A stretch of 64,000 nucleotides of DNA from Streptomyces sp. MRC013 (GTDB taxonomy: Bacteria > Actinomycetota > Actinomycetes > Streptomycetales > Streptomycetaceae), in the NCBI RefSeq assembly GCF_023614235.1, contig NZ_CP094264.1:1302001-1366000 (forward strand), read 5' to 3'. The notes below the pieces were generated by a model that ran no database searches, was not told the DNA's origin, and saw only the letters and a list, made by a program, of their open reading frames with translations. The position numbers were made by a program, and so were the translations under genes. Below, piece by piece: positions 33,069 through 44,230 of this stretch; positions within the stretch are counted from its first letter, which is position 1; every line of letters begins with the position of its first letter.

Positions 33069-33668
33069 ATGAAGGAGACCGCGGCGGAGGAAGCCGTCCT
33101 GCCGCCCGCGCGGGGCGAGGGGGAACACCCGTCCCTCGCCCTCGCCAACAGCTTCGTCACCCTGCCCGGCGGCCAGGCGGTCGACTTCCTGGAGACCCCC
33201 GCACAGGCGAACCGCTGGCTGACGCGGCACGGTCTCGCACCGATCGACGCCGGCATGCTGGAGATGTGCACGGCGCGGCTGCGCTCGCTGCGCGAGCAGA
33301 CCAGGTCGCTGTTCGCCTCCCGCGCCGCGGGGCTCCCCGCCTCCCCCGCCGCCGTCGCCGCAATCAACGACTCGATGACCCGGGTCCCCACGGCCCCGCT
33401 GCTGCGGTGGGACGAGAGGGGCGGCCCCTACCGCGTGGCCCTCCACCCCACCACGGGGATCCTCGCCCACGCCCTGGCGGCCCTCGCCACCGACGCCGCC
33501 GACCTTCTCACCGGCCCCGACGCCGAGCGCCTCACCGCCTGCGGCTCCACCCCCTGCAACCGCTTCCTGCTCCGCCACGGCCGCCGCCACTGGTGCTCCA
33601 CCCGCTGCGGCGACCGGGCCCGCGCCGCCCGGGCCTACGCCCGCCGCGCCCGGCCCGGGACGGAGTGA
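33069..33668 (+). CDS. CGNR zinc finger / ABATE domain protein
   Basis: About 199 residues. The N-terminal ABATE domain (SLALANSFVTLPGGQAVDFLETPAQANRWL) is followed by a helical centre and the C-terminal CGNR zinc finger, LTACGSTPCNRFLLRHGRRHWCSTRCGDRARAARA, with four Cys in CxxxxC and CxxxC spacing and the CGNR-like core. These are considered stress-linked transcription regulators in actinobacteria. ATG 33069 has GAGG just upstream; starts at 33042 and 33060 are also open. It is divergent from the MBL gene over about 90 bases. Confidence 0.85.
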   Translation: MKETAAEEAVLPPARGEGEHPSLALANSFVTLPGGQAVDFLETPAQANRWLTRHGLAPIDAGMLEMCTARLRSLREQTRSLFASRAAGLPASPAAVAAINDSMTRVPTAPLLRWDERGGPYRVALHPTTGILAHALAALATDAADLLTGPDAERLTACGSTPCNRFLLRHGRRHWCSTRCGDRARAARAYARRARPGTE

Positions 33669-33988
33669 CGGCTCCGCCACCCGGGACCGCGGGCCCCCGG
33701 AACACGGCTCGACGGGCGAGAACCGCCCCCGGCGCCCGGCGGGGCGCGCCCGGCGCACCCCGCGGCGGCGCACGGCGCGGCCGGCGGGACGGCCCGGGCG
33801 CGTACCGGACCGGGTTCGGGCAACCGGCCGGCCGGAGCGGGCGACGGCGGGGGACGAGGGGCTTTCGGCCGGTGGGCGCGGAGGGGCGGGGGTCCCGCCG
33901 GGCCGGGCGGCCCGCGCCCGCCCCGGGGTCCCCGCAGCCGGAACCGGCACCACCGCCCACCGGCCGGCCGGGCGGTGGTGCGGGGCGT
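33669..33988. other. 320-base intergenic region without a gene
   Basis: GC-rich spacer between convergent CGNR and DUF2550 genes. Apart from the terminator at 33948-33980 nothing is recognised. Confidence 0.45.
33948..33980 (-). terminator. terminator after the DUF2550 gene
   Basis: Eleven-base arms CACCACCGCCC / GGGCGGTGGTG with an 11-base loop, eight bases beyond the DUF2550 stop. Confidence 0.7.
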
Positions 33989-34435
33989 CTAGGCCACGTT
34001 GACCCGCTGCCCGGGGGGCGCCGCCTCCAGCCAGGCGAGGAAACCGGTGAGGGCGTCCTCGCTCATGGCGAGTTCCAGGCGCGTGCCCCGGTGCAGACAG
34101 CCCAGTACGACGGAGTCCGACAGGAGTGCCAGTTCCTCCTCGCCGTCCGGCATGCGGCGGTCCAGGACCTCGATGGAGGCCCGCTCCAGGACGCGCCGCG
34201 GGCGGGGCGCGTACGAGAAGACCCGGAACCAGGCGATCCGGTCGCCGCCGTACCGGGCGACCCCGTACACCCAGCCCTTGCCGGAGGGGTCGCCCCCCTC
34301 GGGGGCGTCCCAGCGGAGACTGCAGTCGAACGTGCCGCCCGACCGCTGGATCAGCCGCCGCCGCAGGCCGAAGACGAAGAGCCCGATCACCACCAGTGCG
34401 ACGACCAGTGCGCTCACCAGCAGAGCGAGGAACAT
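33989..34435 (-). CDS. DUF2550 domain protein
   Basis: A 148-residue protein with one N-terminal membrane helix (FLALLVSALVVALVVIGLFVFGL) and a cytoplasmic domain starting RRRLIQRSGGTFDCSLRW and carrying GKGWVYGVARYGGDRIAWFRVFSY. The DUF2550 family is found downstream of atpC in many actinobacteria, as here. Function is unknown. ATG 34435 is preferred over GTG 34441 because AGGAGG lies nine bases upstream of it. A terminator-like hairpin separates it from atpC, so it probably has its own expression level. Confidence 0.9.
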   Translation of the reverse strand: MFLALLVSALVVALVVIGLFVFGLRRRLIQRSGGTFDCSLRWDAPEGGDPSGKGWVYGVARYGGDRIAWFRVFSYAPRPRRVLERASIEVLDRRMPDGEEELALLSDSVVLGCLHRGTRLELAMSEDALTGFLAWLEAAPPGQRVNVA

Positions 34436-34490
34436 CTCCACCGACCTCCTCGCTTCGTCCTGTAACCGGATACGACCTGCATCTGCATCG

Positions 34491-34541
34491 CCTCAGCCGC
34501 GACCCCGTCTGGAGAGAGTCCAGGCCGGGCCGCGGCTGAGG
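34491..34541 (-). terminator. hairpin after atpC
   Basis: Eleven-base arms CCTCAGCCGCG / CGCGGCTGAGG spaced by 29 bases, between atpC and the DUF2550 gene on the minus strand. It likely marks the end of the atp operon. Confidence 0.6.
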
Positions 34542-34594
34542 GGCCGGGCCGCCCGGTGAGGGGCGCCCGGCAGGGTTCGATCAGCGGCGACGCG

Positions 34595-34969
34595 CTAGTG
34601 CGCCGCCACCGCGCGCAGCCGGACTTCGGCGCGCCGCTCGGCCGCGGCGTCCGACTCCGTCTTCGCACGCTCCAGCGCACGCTCGGCGCGCTGGGTGTCG
34701 ATCTCGTCCGCAAGCTCGGCGATCTCCGCGAGCAGCGACAGCTTGTTGTCCGCGAACGAGAGGAAACCGCCGTGCACGGCGGCGACGACCGTGCCCCCCT
34801 CGCTCGTACGGATGGTCACCGGGCCCGACTCCAGCACACCGAGCAGCGGCTGGTGGCCGGGCATGACGCCGATGTCGCCGGAGGTGGTGCGCGCGATGAC
34901 CAGGGTGGCCTCGCCGGACCAGACACTCCGGTCCGCGGCGACCAGCTCGACGTGCAGCTCAGCGGCCAA
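34595..34969 (-). CDS. atpC: ATP synthase F1 epsilon subunit
   Basis: A 124-residue epsilon subunit. The N-terminal beta barrel (HVELVAADRSVWSGEATLV, GDIGVMPGHQPLLGVLESG, GGFLSFADNKLSLLAE) is followed by the two-helix C-terminal domain rich in Ala, Glu and Arg. It couples F1 to the c-ring and inhibits ATP hydrolysis. The start is TTG 34969, with GAGGAG seven bases before. It is separated from atpD by 212 bases that include a 13-base-pair hairpin, unusual inside an atp operon. Confidence 0.95.
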   Translation of the reverse strand: MAAELHVELVAADRSVWSGEATLVIARTTSGDIGVMPGHQPLLGVLESGPVTIRTSEGGTVVAAVHGGFLSFADNKLSLLAEIAELADEIDTQRAERALERAKTESDAAAERRAEVRLRAVAAH

Positions 34970-35137
34970 GGGTGGCTCCTCGGGTCACCACCCGGCGGGT
35001 TGTGCCGGGTGTTGGGTCATAAGTCTAGTAGGGCCGTCGGCACCGGAGTGCCGAGGACCCGCGCCGGCCAGCGGGGCCGGGGACGGCCGCGGGGGCGGCC
35101 GGGGCCCGGGGCGGTGTGCCCCGGAGGGAGGTGCAGC

Positions 35138-35168
35138 GTGAGGGGGCGGGACGCGCCCGCCCCCTCAC
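35138..35168 (-). terminator. strong hairpin between atpD and atpC
   Basis: A perfect 13-base stem, GTGAGGGGGCGGG / CCCGCCCCCTCAC, with a five-base loop, 14 bases after the atpD stop. It would act as a partial terminator or processing/stabiliser site within the atp transcript, lowering atpC relative to the other subunits. Confidence 0.65.
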
Positions 35169-35181
35169 ACGTCACGCGACC

Positions 35182-37555
<2,374 letters not shown>

Positions 37556-37575
37556 GGATCAGGTCCCTTCCGTCG

Positions 37576-39174
37576 TCACTTGGAGACGTTGACGGTGGCC
37601 GGGGCGTCCTCGCCGAGCAGCTTGCCGTCGAAGGTCTCGAACTGCTTCTTGAAGTCGGCGATGCACTCCGCGACCTTGCCGAGCGTGTCGTCCGACATCT
37701 TGCCGCCCTCGCGGATCGACGTCATGAGCGACTTGTGCTCGCGGTGCAGGAAGTCCAGCAGCTCCGTCTCGAAGCGGCGGATGTCCTGGACCGGGACGTC
37801 GTCCATCTTGCCGGTGGTGCCGGCCCAGACGGAGACGACCTGGTTCTCGGTCGACATCGGCTGGTACTGCGGCTGCTTCAGCAGCTCGACCATGCGCTTG
37901 CCGCGCTCCAGGGCGGCCTTCGACGCGGCGTCCAGGTCGGAGCCGAAGGCGGCGAACGCCTCCAGCTCGCGGAACTGGGCCAGGTCGACGCGGAGCCGGC
38001 CGGAGACCTGCTTCATGGCCTTGTGCTGGGCGGAGCCACCGACGCGGGAGACCGAGATGCCGACGTTCAGGGCCGGGCGCTGACCGGCGTTGAACAGGTC
38101 GGACTCCAGGAAGCACTGGCCGTCGGTGATGGAGATGACGTTGGTCGGGATGAACGCCGAGACGTCGTTGGCCTTGGTCTCGACGATCGGGAGACCGGTC
38201 ATGGAGCCGGCGCCCATCTCGTCGGAGAGCTTGGCGCAGCGCTCCAGCAGGCGGGAGTGCAGGTAGAAGACGTCACCCGGGTAGGCCTCGCGGCCCGGCG
38301 GGCGGCGCAGCAGCAGCGACACGGCGCGGTAGGCGTCGGCCTGCTTCGACAGGTCGTCGAAGACGATGAGGACGTGCTTGCCCTCGTACATCCACTGCTG
38401 GCCGATGGCGGAGCCGGTGTAGGGCGCCAGGTACTTGAAGCCGGCCGGGTCGGACGCCGGGGCGGCGACGATGGTCGTGTACTCCAGGGCACCGGCCTCC
38501 TCCAGCGCGCCGCGGACGGACGCGATGGTGGAGCCCTTCTGGCCGATGGCGACGTAGATGCAGCGGACCTGCTTCTTCGGGTCGCCGGTGCGCCAGTTGT
38601 CACGCTGGTTGATGATCGTGTCGACGGCCAGGGCGGTCTTGCCGGTCTGGCGGTCGCCGATGATCAGCTGACGCTGACCACGGCCGATCGGGGTCATCGC
38701 GTCGACGGCCTTGTAGCCCGTCTCCATCGGCTCGTGCACCGACTTGCGCTGCATGACCGTGGGGGCCTGCAGCTCGAGGGCGCGGCGGCCGGACGTCTCG
38801 ATCTCGCCGAGGCCGTCGATCGGGTTGCCGAGCGGGTCGACGACGCGACCCAGGTAGCCCTCGCCGACGGCGACGGACAGGACCTCGCCGGTGCGCTGGA
38901 CCGACTGGCCCTCCTCGATGCCGCTGAACTCGCCGAGGACAATGGCACCGATCTCGCGCTCCTCGAGGTTGAGGGCGAGGCCGAGGGTGCCGTCCTCGAA
39001 CTTCAGCAGCTCGTTGGCCATGGTCGAGGGAAGACCCTCCACCTTCGCGATGCCGTCGCCGGCAAGGCTGACCGTACCGACCTCCTCGCGCGAGGCCGCG
39101 TCCGGCTTGTACGACTGGACAAAGTTCTCCAGCGCGTCCCGGATCTCCTCCGGCCGGATCGTGAGCTCCGCCAT
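37576..39174 (-). CDS. atpA: ATP synthase F1 alpha subunit
   Basis: A 532-residue non-catalytic alpha subunit. Walker [11 protein letters not shown] lies near residue 175, [16 protein letters not shown] forms Walker B, and [20 protein letters not shown] is the alpha/beta signature. ATG 39174 starts [16 protein letters not shown] short hairpin lies in the 138-base gap between atpH and atpA, the longest gap among the early atp genes apart from atpI-atpB. Confidence 0.98.
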   Translation of the reverse strand: MAELTIRPEEIRDALENFVQSYKPDAASREEVGTVSLAGDGIAKVEGLPSTMANELLKFEDGTLGLALNLEEREIGAIVLGEFSGIEEGQSVQRTGEVLSVAVGEGYLGRVVDPLGNPIDGLGEIETSGRRALELQAPTVMQRKSVHEPMETGYKAVDAMTPIGRGQRQLIIGDRQTGKTALAVDTIINQRDNWRTGDPKKQVRCIYVAIGQKGSTIASVRGALEEAGALEYTTIVAAPASDPAGFKYLAPYTGSAIGQQWMYEGKHVLIVFDDLSKQADAYRAVSLLLRRPPGREAYPGDVFYLHSRLLERCAKLSDEMGAGSMTGLPIVETKANDVSAFIPTNVISITDGQCFLESDLFNAGQRPALNVGISVSRVGGSAQHKAMKQVSGRLRVDLAQFRELEAFAAFGSDLDAASKAALERGKRMVELLKQPQYQPMSTENQVVSVWAGTTGKMDDVPVQDIRRFETELLDFLHREHKSLMTSIREGGKMSDDTLGKVAECIADFKKQFETFDGKLLGEDAPATVNVSK

Positions 39175-39220
39175 CTGGGTTCCCTGCTCTCCTTGTTGGG
39201 CCCGAAGTCTCTTTGGGGGA

Positions 39221-39239
39221 TCTGGGGGCTCCCCCCAGA
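39221..39239 (-). other. hairpin in the atpH-atpA spacer
   Basis: TCTGGGGG and CCCCCAGA-type arms around a short loop, with a second small palindrome (CGGCCCAACCGGGCCG, 39259-39274) nearby. They are on the atp transcript and could mark processing or set subunit ratios. Confidence 0.45.
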
Positions 39240-39312
39240 ACTTCTGCATCCTGTGCACGGCCCAACCGGGCCGTAGGTAACGCTTGTTGGGTTGGGTGAC
39301 CGGGTCCTCGGG

Positions 39313-40128
39313 TCAGCCGGCCAGCCGCCTCGTCGCCTCGTCGAGGCGGGAGGCGATCGTGCCGTTGACGACCTCGTCGCCGATCCGCACCGAGATCCCG
39401 CCGAGGACCGCGGGGTCCACGTCGAGGTTCAGGTGCATCTTCCGGCCGTACATCTTCGCCAGCACCGCGCCGAGGCGTTCCTTCTGCCGGTCGGTGAGCG
39501 GTACCGCCGAGGTGACGACCGCGACCATCCGGTCCCGGCGCGAGGCGGCGAGCTTGGACAGGGACTCGAGTCCCCCCTCCAGGCTACGTCCTCGCGGCTG
39601 GGTGACCAGGCGGACGATCAGCCGCTCGGTCGCCGCGTTGGCCCGGCCGCCGAGGAGGCGGCGCAGCAGCTCGCCCTTGGCGGTGGCCGTGGCGGCCCGG
39701 TCGGTCAGCGCGACCCTCAGCTCGGGGCTGGAGGTCGCGATCCGGCCGAACCGGAACAGCTCGTCCTCGACGTCGTCGAGGACGCCGGCCTTCTGGGCCG
39801 CGGTGAGGTCCGCGGTGTCCGCCAGCTCCTCGACCGCGTCGACCAGGTCGCGCGACTGGGACCAGCGGGAACGGACCATGCCGGAGACCAGGTCGACGGT
39901 CTCGCCGCCCACCTGACCGCTCAGCAGTCGCACGGCCAGGTCGGCCTTGGCCTCGCCGGCCTGCGCCGGGTCGGTGAGGACCCGACGCAGCGACACCTCG
40001 CGGTCGAGCAGCGCGGTGACGGCGGCCAGCTCCTCGGCGAGCCTCCCGGCGTCGACCGACGTGTTGTCGGTCAGCGCGTCGAGACGCTCGCGCGCGGCAG
40101 CCAGTGCCTCGCGGCTCGCTCCGTTCAT
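39313..40128 (-). CDS. atpH: ATP synthase F1 delta subunit
   Basis: A 271-residue delta subunit, longer than the roughly 180 residues of E. coli, as usual in actinobacteria; the extra N-terminal part is helical (AREALAAARERLDAL). The conserved C-terminal portion holds VTQPRGRSLEGGLESLSKLAASRRDRMVAVVTSAVPLT-type sequence and VDPAVLGGISVRIGDEVVNGTI. It anchors the peripheral stalk to F1. The start overlaps the atpF stop by four bases. Confidence 0.96.
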   Translation of the reverse strand: MNGASREALAAARERLDALTDNTSVDAGRLAEELAAVTALLDREVSLRRVLTDPAQAGEAKADLAVRLLSGQVGGETVDLVSGMVRSRWSQSRDLVDAVEELADTADLTAAQKAGVLDDVEDELFRFGRIATSSPELRVALTDRAATATAKGELLRRLLGGRANAATERLIVRLVTQPRGRSLEGGLESLSKLAASRRDRMVAVVTSAVPLTDRQKERLGAVLAKMYGRKMHLNLDVDPAVLGGISVRIGDEVVNGTIASRLDEATRRLAG

Positions 40129-40670
40129 CGGGCGGCCTCGGCCTTCTCCTCGAGCTCGTCGAGGAAGCGGTCGATGGTGCGGCTCTGGCGGGCGACGTCC
40201 TCGAGGGACTCGCCGACCAGCTTGCCGGCCAGGTCGGTGGCGAGCTTGCCGACGTCCTGGCGCAGAGCGGAGGCGGCCGCCTTGCGGTCGGCCTCGATCT
40301 GCGCGTGGCCGGCGGCGACGATCTCCTCGCGCTGACGCTGGCCTTCCGCCTTCATCTCGGCGATGATCGCGGCGCCCTGCTCCTGTGCCTCCTGGCGCAG
40401 ACGCGCGGCCTCGTGGCGGGCCTCGGCGAGCTGAGCCTTGTACTGCTCAAGCACACTCTGGGCCTCGATCTGGGCCGACTCGGCCTTCTCGATCCCGCCC
40501 TCGATGGCCTCGCGGCGCTCTTCCAGAACCTTGTTGATGTTCGGGAGGAGCTTCTTGGCGAGGAAGCCGAAGACGATGGCGAAGGCGATCAGGCCGATGA
40601 CGAGCTCGTCGAGATGCGGAAGCAGAGGATTCTGGGGCTCCTCCGCCGCCGCAAGGAACAGAGCGTTCAC
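40125..40670 (-). CDS. atpF: ATP synthase Fo b subunit
   Basis: A 181-residue b subunit: one N-terminal membrane helix (LVIGLIAFAIVFGFLAKKLL) and a long charged coiled coil (EERREAIEGGIEKAESAQIEA onward) forming the peripheral stalk. The start is GTG 40670. It overlaps atpH by ATGA and follows atpE after 42 bases. Confidence 0.97.
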   Translation of the reverse strand: MNALFLAAAEEPQNPLLPHLDELVIGLIAFAIVFGFLAKKLLPNINKVLEERREAIEGGIEKAESAQIEAQSVLEQYKAQLAEARHEAARLRQEAQEQGAAIIAEMKAEGQRQREEIVAAGHAQIEADRKAAASALRQDVGKLATDLAGKLVGESLEDVARQSRTIDRFLDELEEKAEAAR

Positions 40671-40712
40671 ATCAGTGCCTTCCGTGAAAGGGGTCTGGGC
40701 TGTCGGTCCGGC

Positions 40713-41033
<321 letters not shown>

Positions 41034-41843
41034 TCAGTGGTGCTCGGAGAGCGCGCCCTGGACGTAGCTGCTGGCCAGGAGCACGAAGACGTACGCCTGG
41101 ACGGCCTGGATGAAGAGCTCGAAGGCCGTCATGATGACGACCATGACGAACGAGGCGCCGGCGTAGACGAAGCCGAGGCCGTTCATCAGGTACCAGGTCG
41201 CCAGGGAGAACATGACGATCAGCAGGTGGCCGGCGAACATGTTCGCGAAGAGCCGCACCGCGTGGGTGAAGGGCCGGATGATCAGGTTCGAGAAGAACTC
41301 GAGGAGCATGATCAGCGGCAGGATCGCGCCGAGGGACTTGTCGTAGCCGAGGATGTTCTTCCAGCCGCCGACGAAGCCGTGCTTCTTGAAGGTCAGGCCG
41401 ACCCAGGTCACGTAGACGATCGCGGCGAGACCGGCCGGGAAGGCGATCAGGGAGGTGACCGGGAACTGCGCGAGCGGGATGATGGACCAGAGGTTCATGA
41501 TCCACACGAAGAAGAACAGCGAGACCATGAACGGCACGTACTTCTCGCCGTCCTTCTTGCCGATGATCTCGTAGACGATGCCGCGGCGGACGAAGTCGTA
41601 CCCGGCCTCACCGATCATCTGCACCTTGCCGGGCACCAGCTTCGGCTTGGCGAAGGCGGCCCAGAAGAACGCGACGACCGCGATCGAGCCCAGCAGCGCC
41701 AGCAGCATCGGCTTGGTGAACTCGAAGCCGCCGACCACGGCGATGGGCTCGTACAGGAAGGTGTGGAGGCCCGGCGCCGGGAAGCCGCATCCGGTGAAGA
41801 TGTGGCAATCGGGGTCGAAGGCAAGCGTCTGGTCAGCACTCAC
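41034..41843 (-). CDS. atpB: ATP synthase Fo a subunit
   Basis: A 269-residue a subunit with five to six membrane helices. The essential Arg is in FTHAVRLFANMFAGHLL, and the C-terminal helix includes FELFIQAVQAYVFVLL. It forms the proton half-channels next to the c ring. GTG 41843 has GAAGGAG upstream; the longer open frame is not conserved in character. Confidence 0.97.
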   Translation of the reverse strand: MSADQTLAFDPDCHIFTGCGFPAPGLHTFLYEPIAVVGGFEFTKPMLLALLGSIAVVAFFWAAFAKPKLVPGKVQMIGEAGYDFVRRGIVYEIIGKKDGEKYVPFMVSLFFFVWIMNLWSIIPLAQFPVTSLIAFPAGLAAIVYVTWVGLTFKKHGFVGGWKNILGYDKSLGAILPLIMLLEFFSNLIIRPFTHAVRLFANMFAGHLLIVMFSLATWYLMNGLGFVYAGASFVMVVIMTAFELFIQAVQAYVFVLLASSYVQGALSEHH

Positions 41844-42068
41844 CGCGGGCTCCTTCAGCGTGGCGCATAGGTACGGCAACCTCGTTGTGTCGGCGCGGCG
41901 CGCGGCCGCGGTTCGGCACTGGACTGGTCTTACGGGTAAGGGGGCGGCGGCTAGGCGTCGAGCGTCGCGCTGGGACAGGCGTCGGCTCGGATGGCCGCGC
42001 CCGCAGTGCCGCATATGGCACCGGACGATAGCAGCATCTCGAACGGCCCTTTATCCCGGCCCTACCTC

Positions 42069-42506
42069 TCACGCCGCGGACCCGGTCTTCGCGGTCCGGC
42101 CGCCGTCCTCCGACGCCGGGTCGACGTAGAGGATCTTCGCCTTCATGTAGTGGCGTGCCTGCGCGGTGACCCAGACGATCGTCGCGGCGAGCAGCGTGAA
42201 GCCGAAGGCCTTGAAGTCGAACAGCGTGGTGTCCTTCAGCAGCGACATGACGACGAAGAGCAGCAGCAGCTGAGCGGTGTAGAGCATCAGCCCCATGGCC
42301 TGGAAGAGGTGCGGCAGGGACCTCGCGGTGCGCTGCAGGACCACCACGCCCGCTCCCATGAAGAGGACCACCAGCAGCGCGCCCAGCGCGGCTCCGACGG
42401 CTCCCTTCCCGCCGGCCGCCACACCGCCGACCACGGCGCCGACGGCACCGGTCACGAGTGTGGGCACGGCGGTGTGCAGGAGGGTGCGGGCGTCGTTGGA
42501 CGGCAT
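42069..42506 (-). CDS. atpI: AtpI-like membrane protein
   Basis: A 145-residue protein with four hydrophobic helices, encoded directly upstream of atpB in the position of atpI/uncI. Its C-terminus is ARHYMKAKILYVDPASED. AtpI proteins assist c-ring assembly and are dispensable; this actinobacterial form is divergent in sequence, so the name rests partly on position. ATG 42506 has GGAG upstream. First gene of the atp operon. Confidence 0.88.
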   Translation of the reverse strand: MPSNDARTLLHTAVPTLVTGAVGAVVGGVAAGGKGAVGAALGALLVVLFMGAGVVVLQRTARSLPHLFQAMGLMLYTAQLLLLFVVMSLLKDTTLFDFKAFGFTLLAATIVWVTAQARHYMKAKILYVDPASEDGGRTAKTGSAA

Positions 42507-42552
42507 GGCGGCATCTCCGCTTGCTGGTGGGGGCGTGGTGTCGTCATGGACG

Positions 42553-42558
42553 AGCGTA
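42553..42558 (-). promoter_or_regulatory. candidate -10 of the atp operon promoter
   Basis: TACGCT on the minus strand, 46 bases upstream of atpI ATG. It predicts a leader of about 40 bases with a Shine-Dalgarno sequence at its end. The -35 is not clear. Confidence 0.35.
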
Positions 42559-42682
42559 GGCCCGGTCCGAGTCGGGTTTCGGCGCCAACGAACCGTCGCA
42601 CTGCGGCCCTTCGGCACCCTCTCCGGGTCTCGTGAACGGTATCACAAACTATTTGGGGAGGTCTTTACCCGAAAGTGTGCCG

Positions 42683-42700
42683 ACTCTCACACATGAGAGT
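42683..42700. promoter_or_regulatory. inverted repeat between wecA-like gene and atp operon
   Basis: Perfect arms ACTCTCA / TGAGAGT with a four-base centre in a comparatively AT-rich patch (42630-42730) between the stop of the WecA-like gene and the atpI promoter. It may be an operator for the atp operon or a terminator stem; there is no flanking T-tract. Confidence 0.35.
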
Positions 42701-42764
42701 GGTGCTGCACGTGTGCACGCGACAAGAGACGCTTCGTCTGGTATTGCCGTACGCGGCGTCCGCG

Positions 42765-44123
42765 TCAACTCGGCGTTCCGGCCTTCCTTCGTTCGGGAAG
42801 GCGTGAACGGGCACCGATCGCGGTCGCGCCGTTGACGCCCGCCGGAACACGCGGCGGTTCCTCCGGGTGCCCGCCCCCCGCGGTGGGGGCGGGGGGCGCC
42901 CCGGCGCCGCCCTCCGCGGCCGTCGGGGCCTCCTGGCCGGCCTGCGGGGTGGTCTTCCGGCGCCGGTAACGGGGCGGTACGAACGACTCGGCCCAGCGCG
43001 GCGCGCGCGGCTGGAAGCGGGGCAGGAGCAGCAGTACCAGGCCCACCGCGCTCAGCGCCACGATCGGCAGCATGATCCACATCGACGCGGAGTGGACGGA
43101 GTACATCAGCGTGCCGAAGGCGATCAGCGCCGACCAGAAGTACATGATGAGCACGGCGCGGCTGTGGGAGTGGCCGATCTCCAGCAGCCGGTGGTGCAGG
43201 TGGCCCCGGTCGGCGGCGAACGGCGACTGGCCGTTCCAGGTGCGGCGCACGATGGCCAGCACCAGGTCCGCCATCGGGATCGCGATGACCGTCAGCGGCA
43301 GCAGCAGCGGCATGAAGACCGGCAGCGCGGCGTGCGTCGCCTCGCGGGCCGAGCCCTCGAAGAGCTTCAGCGCGTCCGGGTCCACCTGGCCCGTGATGGA
43401 GATCGCCGAGGCGGCCAGCACCAGCCCGATCAGCATCGAGCCCGAGTCGCCCATGAAGATCCGCGCCGGGTGCATGTTGTGCGGCAGGAAGCCCAGGCAC
43501 ATGCCCATCAGCACGGCGGCGAACAGCGTCGCCGGCGCGGCGGCCTCGATCCCGTAGCCGAACCAGATCCGGTAGGCGTACAGGAAGAACGCGGAGGCGG
43601 CCAGGCAGACCATGCCCGCGGCGAGGCCGTCGAGGCCGTCGACGAAGTTCACCGCGTTGATGGTGAGGACGACCAGCGCGACGGTCAGGAGCGTGCCCTG
43701 CCACTGGGTGAGGCCGACCGGGCCGACGCCGGGGATCGGCAGCCACAGGATCGTCAGGCCCTGCATGACCATGACGCCCGCCGCGATCATCTGCGCCCCG
43801 AGCTTGATCAGCGCGTCGATCTCGAACTTGTCGTCGAGGACGCCGACCAGCCAGATCAGGGCGGCGCCGGAGAGCAGGGCGCGCGGCTCGTTGGAGAGCG
43901 CGAAGACGCTGTTGAGGCGGTCCAGGTGGTCCGCGACGAGCAGCCCGGCGCAGAGCCCGAAGAACATGGCGATGCCGCCGAGCCGCGGCGTGGGCTCTCT
44001 GTGCACGTCGCGCGCGCGGATCTCGGGCATCGCGCCCGCCGCGATCGCGAACTTCCGCACCGGCCCGGTGAGCAGGTAGGTCACCGCGGCCGTGATGCAG
44101 AGCGTCAGCAGGTAGTCACGCAC
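42765..44123 (-). CDS. MraY/WecA-like undecaprenyl-phosphate sugar-1-phosphate transferase
   Basis: A 452-residue polyprenyl-phosphate transferase with about 11 membrane helices. Diagnostic motifs are NAVNFVDGLDGLAAG, FMGDSGSMLIG and ADRGHLHHRLLEIGHS, the last typical of the WecA/TagO branch rather than MraY. It transfers a GlcNAc- or similar sugar-1-phosphate from UDP-sugar to undecaprenyl phosphate to start wall polymer synthesis. The last 70 residues are a Pro/Ala-rich cytoplasmic tail. GTG 44123 (VRDYLLTLCITAAVTYLL) places the start directly before helix 1; a longer start at 44162 is open. Upstream neighbour of the atp operon, as in S. coelicolor. Confidence 0.9.
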   Translation of the reverse strand: MRDYLLTLCITAAVTYLLTGPVRKFAIAAGAMPEIRARDVHREPTPRLGGIAMFFGLCAGLLVADHLDRLNSVFALSNEPRALLSGAALIWLVGVLDDKFEIDALIKLGAQMIAAGVMVMQGLTILWLPIPGVGPVGLTQWQGTLLTVALVVLTINAVNFVDGLDGLAAGMVCLAASAFFLYAYRIWFGYGIEAAAPATLFAAVLMGMCLGFLPHNMHPARIFMGDSGSMLIGLVLAASAISITGQVDPDALKLFEGSAREATHAALPVFMPLLLPLTVIAIPMADLVLAIVRRTWNGQSPFAADRGHLHHRLLEIGHSHSRAVLIMYFWSALIAFGTLMYSVHSASMWIMLPIVALSAVGLVLLLLPRFQPRAPRWAESFVPPRYRRRKTTPQAGQEAPTAAEGGAGAPPAPTAGGGHPEEPPRVPAGVNGATAIGARSRLPERRKAGTPS

Positions 44124-44230
44124 GGGCTGCCCCACAGGAGTCGCTGGCCATCTCAGCCCCACACCCTAGTCGCGCCGCCACCGTGGTGGAGACGCCCCGG
44201 AGCGGTACGCGGTTGCGCCGGGGGGTCCTC

